From 43-108 sp001915545 (GTDB lineage: Bacteria; Bacteroidota; Bacteroidia; Bacteroidales; Bacteroidaceae), in the NCBI GenBank assembly GCA_902491215.1, contig CABUGV010000011.1:1-64000 (forward strand): a stretch of 64,000 nucleotides of DNA. Direction: 5' to 3'. Below, piece after piece: positions 34,532-42,012 of the stretch. Each line of letters begins with the position of its first letter. The first letter of the stretch is position 1. Under the pieces are notes generated by a model that made no database searches, had not been told where the DNA came from, and worked only from the letters and a program-made list of their open reading frames with translations. The translations under genes and the position numbers were made by a program.

Positions 34532-34600
34532 TTTTTCGAGCGCTCGCGCTTCTTGTTCCGCGCGCTCGAAAATTTAATCGCGAGCCCTCGCAATATTTTC
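34532..34600. repeat. GC-rich palindromic intergenic repeat, copy C
   Basis: TTTTTCGAGCGCTCGCGC (from 34533) forms an imperfect hairpin with GCGCGCTCGAAAA (ends about 34572), and is followed by GCGAG-CC-CTCGC with the tail AATATTTTC. It holds both cores of the family: GAGCGCTCGCG, shared with copy D, and CGAGCCCTCGCAAT, shared with copy B. It lies in the divergent gap between DUF4286 and GH97, away from both promoters. Confidence 0.65.
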
Positions 34601-34673
34601 CTTTAGCCCTTTGGATAGAATGTTTGCTAAGATTTAAAAAAGATTTATTGGAACATTTTTTCTGCAAAATGAG

Positions 34674-34681
34674 TATCTTTG
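34674..34681 (+). promoter_or_regulatory. -7 element of the GH97 gene
   Basis: TATCTTTG followed by GCAC, 53 bases before the ATG at 34735. Confidence 0.5.
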
Positions 34682-34734
34682 CACAGAAGAAACAATTGTA
34701 TTTATCAAAAATCTAATATCATTTTATTTTGTTT

Positions 34735-36696
34735 ATGATGAAATCTGGATTATACATTTCTGCACTGATGTCCTTGGCTATTGGCAGTGAAATAAGTGCA
34801 GAGGAGGTTGCCCGTGTTTACAGTCCTGACAGTATGGTTGCTGTGACTGTCGGACTTGCAGAGGGCGGAGTGCCGACATACGAAGTGAAATATGGCGAAG
34901 ATGAATTTATTGCAGAATCGTCGCTCGGACTGAAGACTACAATCGGAGATTTCACCAAAGGTCTTAAGAGTGCAGGTAAACCTTCTTTAAAGAAGATTAC
35001 CGACAGTTATTCGCTTAGGAACATAAAGAAGAGCCACGTGGAATACGAGGCCAACGAGATGACATGCACATTCAGCAATGCTGACGGTGCAAAAGTTATG
35101 GATGTGGTGTTCCGTGTTTCGGACAATGATATCGCATTCAGATATAAGATATATTCCAATTGGGGAAGACTGTCATGCCTGGTAGAGTCGGAGACGACTG
35201 CCTATTCATTCCCCGAAGGTACAACAACGTTCCTCTGTCCTCAGATGAAGGCGCAGAGCGGTTTTGCTCGAACTGCTCCAAGCTACGAGACTGACTACAC
35301 GCTCGATGATGCCGTAGGAAAAAACGGTTACGGTGAGGGATATACATTCCCTGCATTGTTCAGGATTGCAGACAAGGGTTGGGTTATGCTGTGCGAGACA
35401 GGTGTCAGCAGTGCGTATTGTGCTTCGCGCCTGTTGGGAAACAGTGACGGTACTTACAGTATTGGTTACCCTATGGAAGCTGAGTTCGGAGGTGTCGGTA
35501 CCGTAAGTCCTGGACTTTCGCTCCCAGGTTATACTCCTTGGAGAACCATAACTCTTGCATCTGACTTGGCTCCAATTGTCGAGACTACTGTAATGTGGGA
35601 TAATGTTGAACCATTGTACGAAACTGCTAATGATTACGTTCTCGGCAAAGGTTCGTGGAGCTGGATCATCGGAATGGACCCGAGCTGCAATTATGACGAA
35701 CAGAAAAGATACATAGACTTTTCAGCATCGATGGGCTACAATTATGTTCTTATAGATGCTCTTTGGGATACGCAGATAGGTCGTGACCGTATGGCTGAAT
35801 TGTCTAAATATGCTCAGTCTAAGGGTGTGGCACTATTTTTGTGGTACAATTCAAACGGATATTGGAACGATGCTCCGCAGGGGCCGCGAAATATAATGAA
35901 CAACCTTATTGCTAGACGTAAGGAAATGAAGTGGCTCAAGAGCATCGGTGTGAAAGGACTTAAGGTTGACTTCGTTGGCGGTGACAAACAGCAGGCAATG
36001 CAGTTGTATGAAGACATTCTTGCTGATGCTGACGAATATGGTTTGATGATTATTTTCCATGGTTGCACAGTTCCGAGAGGATGGGAGAGAATGTATCCTA
36101 ACTTTGTCTCTGCTGAGGCTGTAAGAGCTAGCGAGAACCTTTCATTCAATCAGGCTGATTGCGATAATGAGGCATGGAAGGGATGCGTACATCCGTTCCT
36201 CAGAAATTCGGTAGGCAGTATGGATTTCGGTGGAAGTGCACTCAACAAACATTATAGTGCTGACAATAAGAGAGGAAGGGAACGCAAGACTTCAGATGTA
36301 TATGCATTAGCAACAGCTGTATTGTTCCAGAGCGGTGTACAGCATTTTGCTTTGGCTCCTAATAATTTGAACGATGCACCTGCATGGGCCATGGATTTCA
36401 TGAAAAATGTACCTACTACTTGGGATGACATAAAGTTCATCGATGGATATCCAGGCAAATATGTCGTTCTTGCAAGACGAAGCGGAGACAAGTGGTATGT
36501 TGCCGCAATTAACGGAACAGGTAAGACACTGAAGCTCGAAACTTCGTTGCCTATGCTTAAGGGAGGTTCTGAAATTACTGTCTACAGTGATGACGAGAAA
36601 CTCAACGGCTCGGTTGCAACAAAGAAATTGTCGCGCAAGGGATTGTTCAAGTGGACAATACCTGCAAACGGAGGTCAGTTGATAGTTGGCCAGTAA
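34735..36696 (+). CDS. Glycoside hydrolase family 97, retaining (alpha-galactosidase-like) branch
   Basis: A 653-residue exported enzyme (signal peptide MMKSGLYISALMSLAIGSEISA; ATG at 34735 preferred to a TTG six bases upstream). The GH97 N-terminal beta-sandwich is followed by the barrel and the C-terminal domain (WYVAAINGTGKTLKLETSLPML). GH97 contains inverting alpha-glucosidases (SusB), which use Glu bases, and retaining alpha-galactosidases, which use an Asp nucleophile. Here LKVDFVGGDKQ has an Asp at residue 412 and SAEAVRASE a Glu at 461, matching the positions known for the retaining type (near 415 and 470). The retaining assignment is inference. It is not beside SusC/SusD genes, so it is not part of a classic utilisation locus. 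Confidence 0.88.
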   Translation: MMKSGLYISALMSLAIGSEISAEEVARVYSPDSMVAVTVGLAEGGVPTYEVKYGEDEFIAESSLGLKTTIGDFTKGLKSAGKPSLKKITDSYSLRNIKKSHVEYEANEMTCTFSNADGAKVMDVVFRVSDNDIAFRYKIYSNWGRLSCLVESETTAYSFPEGTTTFLCPQMKAQSGFARTAPSYETDYTLDDAVGKNGYGEGYTFPALFRIADKGWVMLCETGVSSAYCASRLLGNSDGTYSIGYPMEAEFGGVGTVSPGLSLPGYTPWRTITLASDLAPIVETTVMWDNVEPLYETANDYVLGKGSWSWIIGMDPSCNYDEQKRYIDFSASMGYNYVLIDALWDTQIGRDRMAELSKYAQSKGVALFLWYNSNGYWNDAPQGPRNIMNNLIARRKEMKWLKSIGVKGLKVDFVGGDKQQAMQLYEDILADADEYGLMIIFHGCTVPRGWERMYPNFVSAEAVRASENLSFNQADCDNEAWKGCVHPFLRNSVGSMDFGGSALNKHYSADNKRGRERKTSDVYALATAVLFQSGVQHFALAPNNLNDAPAWAMDFMKNVPTTWDDIKFIDGYPGKYVVLARRSGDKWYVAAINGTGKTLKLETSLPMLKGGSEITVYSDDEKLNGSVATKKLSRKGLFKWTIPANGGQLIVGQ

Positions 36697-36779
36697 TGTG
36701 ATGCCATCTGCCGCTTGCTGCTTGATTTGCTGTAGCATTGTATTTTTGTTTAATGAATAATCAAATAGAAGGTCTTTAT

Positions 36780-37172
36780 ATGAAAAGAATGATGTTTTTA
36801 ATGTTGCTGGCATTTACGTTTACAGTCGTGTCGGCAAAAAAGTATCCGGTCATAAAATTTGAGAAGACGGTTATTGATTTCGGAACTTTCTCTCAGGATG
36901 AACCTGTACAGAAGGCTATTTTCAAATTTACAAATGTTGGCGACAGCAAGTTGGTCATCAATTATGTGCACACTTCATGCGGATGTACCGTGGCCGAATA
37001 TACCAAGGATTTCATTTCACCTGGAGGTACAGGACAGATTGTCGTTACTTATAACGGTTCCGGTAAGATGCCGGGAGAATTCAAAAGATATGTGCAGGTT
37101 TTTACAAACTGCAAAGACGAATTGAGCCGTATATTCATTAAAGGATATATGTCGGCGGCTAAGAAAGAATAA
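36780..37172 (+). CDS. DUF1573-domain exported protein
   Basis: A 130-residue protein with a signal peptide (MKRMMFLMLLAFTFTVVSA) and one DUF1573 domain: VIDFGTFSQDEPVQKAIFKFTNVGDSKLVI followed by HTSCGCTVAEY and GGTGQIVVTYNGSGKMPGEFKRYVQVFTN. This is an immunoglobulin-like fold related to ASPM/MSP domains; the conserved CGC is typical. The frame is open from 36738 but the signal peptide fixes the start at 36780. Role unknown; possibly an envelope scaffold. It follows GH97 by 83 bases and ends at a strong terminator. Confidence 0.85.
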   Translation: MKRMMFLMLLAFTFTVVSAKKYPVIKFEKTVIDFGTFSQDEPVQKAIFKFTNVGDSKLVINYVHTSCGCTVAEYTKDFISPGGTGQIVVTYNGSGKMPGEFKRYVQVFTNCKDELSRIFIKGYMSAAKKE

Positions 37173-37193
37173 CAAGCCGGCATTGATTGATTT

Positions 37194-37240
37194 GCGGGAA
37201 TGCAGAATGTTCAGAATTCTGCATTCCCGCTTGTTTTTTT
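37194..37240 (+). terminator. Terminator after DUF1573 gene
   Basis: GCGGGAATGCAGAAT pairs perfectly with ATTCTGCATTCCCGC, then TTGTTTTTTT. Confidence 0.9.
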
Positions 37241-37372
37241 GCAAATGCGAGTGCGTGGAATGTGTGTCGGAGAGAGTTCCGTTATATATAAAGCATGATG
37301 ATTGCTGAACGTATAATGCAGTATAATGTAAAAAGTAGAGCAGACAATTACTGTGAAATACAAACATTTGAT

Positions 37373-37380
37373 TAAATTTG
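37373..37380 (+). promoter_or_regulatory. -7 element of valS
   Basis: TAAATTTG followed by GCATG, 38 bases before the valS ATG. Confidence 0.5.
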
Positions 37381-37418
37381 CATGAATTTTCAGAAAACAG
37401 TAAAAATATATATAGAAA

Positions 37419-40103
37419 ATGGAATTAGCGAGCATGTATGCACCGTCTGAAGTAGAAACCAGATGGTACAAATATTGGATGGACCATAAGCTTTTCAGTT
37501 CTAAACCTGATGGCAGAGAACCGTATACCATTGTTATACCTCCACCAAACGTTACCGGTGTGCTGCACATGGGACATGTCTTGAATGAAACAATTCAGGA
37601 TATTCTTGTAAGACGTGCACGTATGGACGGCAAAAACGCTTGCTGGGTTCCTGGAACAGACCATGCAAGTATTGCAACTGAAGCAAAGGTGGTCAACAGA
37701 CTTGCTCAGAAAGGTATAAAGAAGGCTGACCTTACGCGTGACGAGTTCCTCAAGCATGCTTGGGAGTGGACTGACGAACATGGCGGCATAATACTCAAGC
37801 AACTTCGCAAGCTTGGTGCCAGCTGTGATTGGGACCGTACAAGCTTCACTATGGATGAGACCAGAAGCAAGAGTGTTATAAAGGTGTTCTGCGACCTTTA
37901 TAACAAGGGACTTATATATAGAGGTGTGCGTATGGTCAACTGGGACCCTAAGGCACTTACTGCAATCAGCGACGAGGAAGTTATATATAAGGAGGAACAC
38001 TCTAAACTTTATTATCTGAGATATTACGTCAGCGAAGATGACGGAACAGGCGAAACAGGTGCAGAAGGTGAGGTTGTGCACAGAGATGCTGAAGGACGCA
38101 GATATGCTGTAGTTGCAACAACACGTCCAGAGACAATAATGGGTGATACAGCAATGTGTATCAATCCGAAAGATCCTAAGAACAGATGGCTCAGCGGAAA
38201 GAAGGTGATTGTTCCGCTTGTTGGTCGTGTAATTCCTGTTATTGAGGATGATTATGTCGATGTTGAGTTTGGTACCGGATGTCTTAAGGTTACTCCGGCT
38301 CACGATGTTAACGACTACATGCTCGGTGACAAGTACCATCTCGAAACTATAGATATATTCAACGACAATGGAACTATCAGCGAGAATGCCGGTATGTATG
38401 TCGGTATGGACCGCTTTGATGTACGTGAGAAGATTACTGAAGATCTCAAGAACGCAGGACTTCTCGAAAAGGTTGAAGACTATACAAACAAAGTGGGATG
38501 TTCGGAGAGAACAGGTGTGGCTATCGAGCCAAAGCTTTCTATGCAGTGGTTCTTGAAGATGAAGCATTTTGCTGACATTGCTTTGCCGCCTGTAATGAAC
38601 GATGAAATCAAGTTCTATCCTGCAAAGTATAAGGTTACATATAAGAATTGGCTTGAGAATATCAAGGACTGGTGTATAAGCCGACAGCTCTGGTGGGGTC
38701 ATCGTATACCGGCATATTATTTGCCTGAAGGCGGATTCGTGGTAGCTGAGACTCCAGAAGAAGCTTTGGAAATGGCAAAGAAGAAGTGTGGACGTGAGGA
38801 TCTTGCTCTGTCTGATCTTAAGCAGGATGAAGATGCACTGGACACATGGTTCTCTTCATGGTTGTGGCCTATAAGCCTTTTTGATGGTATCAACAATCCA
38901 GGAAACGAGGAAATAAACTATTATTATCCGACAAGCGACCTTGTAACTGGTCCGGATATCATTTTCTTCTGGGTTGCCAGAATGATTATGGCTGGATATG
39001 AGTTTACGGGCAAGATGCCTTTTAAGAACGTTTATTTCACCGGTATCGTAAGAGACCAGCTTGGACGCAAGATGTCGAAGAGTCTCGGCAATTCGCCTGA
39101 CCCGCTCGAACTTATTGAGGAGTTTGGAGCTGACGGTGTACGTATGGGTATGCTTCTTTCTGCACCTGCCGGCAATGACATATTGTTCGACAAGTCTCTC
39201 TGCAAGCAGGGATTGGGCTTCTGCAACAAGATATGGAATGCGTTCAGACTTGTGAACGGATGGAATGTCGAGGATATTGAACAGCCTGAAAGTTCTGTTG
39301 TTGCTGTCAAGTGGTTTGAGGCTGAGATCAAGCGTACTTATGCAGAGATTACCGATTTGTTCTCAAAGTATCGTTTGAGCGAAGCTCTTATGACTGCTTA
39401 TAAGCTGTTTACAGATGAATTCTCCGGATGGTATCTGGAAATGATCAAGCCTGCTTATCAGAAACCTATAGATAAGAAGACTTATGACGAGACTCTCAAG
39501 TTCTTTGATGTGCTGATGAGGATAATTCATCCGTTCATGCCGTTCATCACAGAAGAAATTTGGCAGCATATATATGAGCGCAAGGACGGCGACAGCATTA
39601 TGACGCAGTGTCTGAAAACTGAACCGGTAAGCGATGCTGATATGGCTTTGCTTACAGATATAGACACTGTTAAGGAAATTGTAGCGGGAGTACGTGCTGT
39701 AAGAAACCAGAAAGGTATAGCTCCAAAAGAACCGCTTGTGCTTGAGATGAGCAAGAACAACCGTATTGCAGAACTCGGATGTGTAATCAGCAAGATGGCA
39801 AATCTTTCTGAAATCTGTGGCGTCGATGTTAAGAGCGAAGGAACTGCTTCGTTCATGGTCGGAACAGAAGAGTATGCTGTGCAGATTGGAAATCTCATTG
39901 ACAAGGATGCTGAAATAAAGAAAATGGAAGCTGAGTTGAAACACCTGGAAGGATTCCTTATAGGGGTTGAAAAGAAACTCTCCAATGAGAAATTTGTGGC
40001 TCATGCACCTGAACAGGTTGTTGAACTCGAAAAGAAAAAGAAAAAGGATGCGGAGACCAAAATTGCTTCGCTGAAAGAGAGTATAGAAAAGCTTAAGGGA
40101 TAA
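37419..40103 (+). CDS. valS: Valyl-tRNA synthetase
   Basis: An 894-residue class I synthetase that charges tRNA-Val. The HIGH motif is in PPNVTGVLHMGHVL (about 41-54) and the KMSKS motif in GRKMSKSLGNSPDPLEL (about 548-553). The editing (CP1) domain between them carries TTRPETIMGDTAM and the GTGCLKVTPAHD site that removes mischarged Thr. A C-terminal coiled-coil arm (KDAEIKKMEAELKHLEGFL... to the end) contacts tRNA. The length is normal. It is monocistronic with its own promoter element and terminator. Confidence 0.97.
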   Translation: MELASMYAPSEVETRWYKYWMDHKLFSSKPDGREPYTIVIPPPNVTGVLHMGHVLNETIQDILVRRARMDGKNACWVPGTDHASIATEAKVVNRLAQKGIKKADLTRDEFLKHAWEWTDEHGGIILKQLRKLGASCDWDRTSFTMDETRSKSVIKVFCDLYNKGLIYRGVRMVNWDPKALTAISDEEVIYKEEHSKLYYLRYYVSEDDGTGETGAEGEVVHRDAEGRRYAVVATTRPETIMGDTAMCINPKDPKNRWLSGKKVIVPLVGRVIPVIEDDYVDVEFGTGCLKVTPAHDVNDYMLGDKYHLETIDIFNDNGTISENAGMYVGMDRFDVREKITEDLKNAGLLEKVEDYTNKVGCSERTGVAIEPKLSMQWFLKMKHFADIALPPVMNDEIKFYPAKYKVTYKNWLENIKDWCISRQLWWGHRIPAYYLPEGGFVVAETPEEALEMAKKKCGREDLALSDLKQDEDALDTWFSSWLWPISLFDGINNPGNEEINYYYPTSDLVTGPDIIFFWVARMIMAGYEFTGKMPFKNVYFTGIVRDQLGRKMSKSLGNSPDPLELIEEFGADGVRMGMLLSAPAGNDILFDKSLCKQGLGFCNKIWNAFRLVNGWNVEDIEQPESSVVAVKWFEAEIKRTYAEITDLFSKYRLSEALMTAYKLFTDEFSGWYLEMIKPAYQKPIDKKTYDETLKFFDVLMRIIHPFMPFITEEIWQHIYERKDGDSIMTQCLKTEPVSDADMALLTDIDTVKEIVAGVRAVRNQKGIAPKEPLVLEMSKNNRIAELGCVISKMANLSEICGVDVKSEGTASFMVGTEEYAVQIGNLIDKDAEIKKMEAELKHLEGFLIGVEKKLSNEKFVAHAPEQVVELEKKKKKDAETKIASLKESIEKLKG

Positions 40104-40117
40104 GCGAAAATATTACA

Positions 40118-40164
40118 AAGCTTTGAATGTGGTTGCCGAAAGGCCGAACATTCAAGGCTTTTTT
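40118..40164 (+). terminator. Terminator of valS
   Basis: AAGCTTTGAATGT pairs with ACATTCAAGGCTT (one wobble), with an inner GCC/GGC stem, followed by six T. Confidence 0.85.
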
Positions 40165-40266
40165 CAGTTATTAGCATCAATTTGTCAATAAAATAATACT
40201 TTTTTACAATATTTAAATTTAAGATAAAAAATAGGCTTTTTATTCTCTTGTTATAGAAAAAATATA

Positions 40267-40274
40267 TATATTTG
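40267..40274 (+). promoter_or_regulatory. -7 element of the glycogen operon
   Basis: TATATTTG followed by GCATTTGG, 23 bases before the glycogen synthase ATG. Confidence 0.55.
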
Positions 40275-40296
40275 CATTTGGAAACACATAAAAAAC

Positions 40297-41979
40297 ATGA
40301 ATATGCCTAGTAATAAAAGGACTCCTGATTACATCTTCGAATCTAGTTGGGAAGTATGTAATAAAGTAGGAGGTATATACACTGTTTTGTCTACAAGGGC
40401 AAAAACACTGCAAGACGCTTTTGCTGACAGATTGTTCTTTATCGGACCCGATTTTTGGAAAGGTAAAGAAAATGTTTTATTTGTAGAAGATAAAAAATTA
40501 TATAAGGATTGGATAGAGCACGCAAGGTCTGCAGAACAACTTGGAATACGTGCCGGAAGATGGAACATACCAGGAAAACCAATTGTCTTTCTTGTTGATT
40601 TCAATAGTTTTTTTGAATTCAAGAATGATATATATAAGTGGGCTTGGGAAAATTTTGAAGTCGATTCGCTTCATGCATACGGAGATTATGATGAGGCGTC
40701 GATGTTCTCTTATGCCGCAGGTAAAGTTGTAGAAAGTTTTTATCGATATAACTTGAATGCAGATTCAAAGGTAGTTTATCAGGCTCATGAATGGATGACA
40801 GGTCTTGGCGCTCTCTACGTACAGAAATATGTACCTGAGATTGCTACAATATTTACGACGCATGCAACCAGCATTGGACGTTCTATCGCCGGAAACAACA
40901 AGCCTTTGTATGATTATCTGGAAGCGTATGACGGGGATCAGATGGCATCAGAGCTGAATATGGAATCAAAGCATTCTATAGAAAAGCAGACAGCATGGCA
41001 TGCGGACTGTTTTACAACCGTAAGCGATATAACAAATAAGGAATGCCGGCAGTTGCTCGACAAACCGGCGGATGTAATCCTGAAGAACGGATTTGAAGAT
41101 GATTTTGTTCCTGTAGGCAGTCGCTTTACGTCTATGAGAAAGAAGTCAAGGGCAAAAATGCTTGAAGTGGCAAATGCTTTGATGGGTACAGAACTGGACG
41201 ATTCAACACTTATAGTCAGCACGGGCGGCAGATATGAATTTAAGAACAAGGGTATAGACTTGATGGTCGAAGCGCTCAACAGACTGAGATTCAATGAGAA
41301 ACTTGATAAGAATATTCTTGCTTTCATCATGGTGCCGGCTTATATGAAAGAAGCCCGTTTTGATTTGCGTATGAGGCTTGAAGGCAAGCGTTCTATGAAC
41401 GGACCGTGCGGCAATCCGAGAGTAACCCACGAACTTTATGAGCCGGATAATGACAGAATCCTTAGTCAGATGAATTGGCTGGGTATGCAGAACAGACCGG
41501 AAGATAAAGTTAAGGTTGTATTTGTTCCTTGTTATCTTGATGGAAATGACGGCATTTTTAATATGTCATATTATGATTTGCTTATCGGCAACGACTTGTG
41601 CATATATCCGTCATATTATGAGCCGTGGGGATATACTCCATTGGAAAGTGCGGCTTTTCATGTACCGTGCATAACAACCGATTTGGCTGGTTTCGGACTT
41701 TGGGTCAACGGACTTAAAGGCAAAGGATACAGTGAGATTGCTGACGGAGTTAAAGTTATGCACAGAACTGATTATAATTTCAACGAGGTGGCAGATATGG
41801 CTGCGGATACAATCTTCGAATATTCGAAAATGTCAGATGCGGAGGTCAAGGCTGCCAGACGTAAGGCGGGAGCTATTGCTGAGAAGGCATTGTGGAAGCA
41901 CTTCATAGAGAATTATTATGACGCTTACGATTTTGCCATCAGGAAGGCTGAAGCTAGATTGAGTGAGAATAAAAAATGA
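40297..41979 (+). CDS. Glycogen synthase (GT3-like type)
   Basis: A 560-residue glycosyltransferase that extends alpha-1,4-glucan from a nucleotide-glucose donor. The N-terminus SSWEVCNKVGGIYTVLSTRAKTL and the acceptor-side block YQAHEWMTGLGALYVQKYVPEIATIFTTHATSIGRS resemble the eukaryote-type GT3 synthases used by Bacteroidetes rather than the GlgA (GT5) type; the second GT-B half has YPSYYEPWGYTPLESAAFHVPCITTDLAGFG with the Glu pair typical of this fold. It is followed 33 bases later by the phosphorylase gene, making a synthesis-degradation pair in one operon. Confidence 0.92.
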   Translation: MNMPSNKRTPDYIFESSWEVCNKVGGIYTVLSTRAKTLQDAFADRLFFIGPDFWKGKENVLFVEDKKLYKDWIEHARSAEQLGIRAGRWNIPGKPIVFLVDFNSFFEFKNDIYKWAWENFEVDSLHAYGDYDEASMFSYAAGKVVESFYRYNLNADSKVVYQAHEWMTGLGALYVQKYVPEIATIFTTHATSIGRSIAGNNKPLYDYLEAYDGDQMASELNMESKHSIEKQTAWHADCFTTVSDITNKECRQLLDKPADVILKNGFEDDFVPVGSRFTSMRKKSRAKMLEVANALMGTELDDSTLIVSTGGRYEFKNKGIDLMVEALNRLRFNEKLDKNILAFIMVPAYMKEARFDLRMRLEGKRSMNGPCGNPRVTHELYEPDNDRILSQMNWLGMQNRPEDKVKVVFVPCYLDGNDGIFNMSYYDLLIGNDLCIYPSYYEPWGYTPLESAAFHVPCITTDLAGFGLWVNGLKGKGYSEIADGVKVMHRTDYNFNEVADMAADTIFEYSKMSDAEVKAARRKAGAIAEKALWKHFIENYYDAYDFAIRKAEARLSENKK

Positions 41980-42012
41980 ATTTTAATATTATAATACTAA
42001 AAAGACGAAGAA

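Noticed and set aside
37241..37418. T-box-like leader before valS
   Set aside because: The leader after the -7 element is under 40 bases and T-box regulation is not expected in this phylum.
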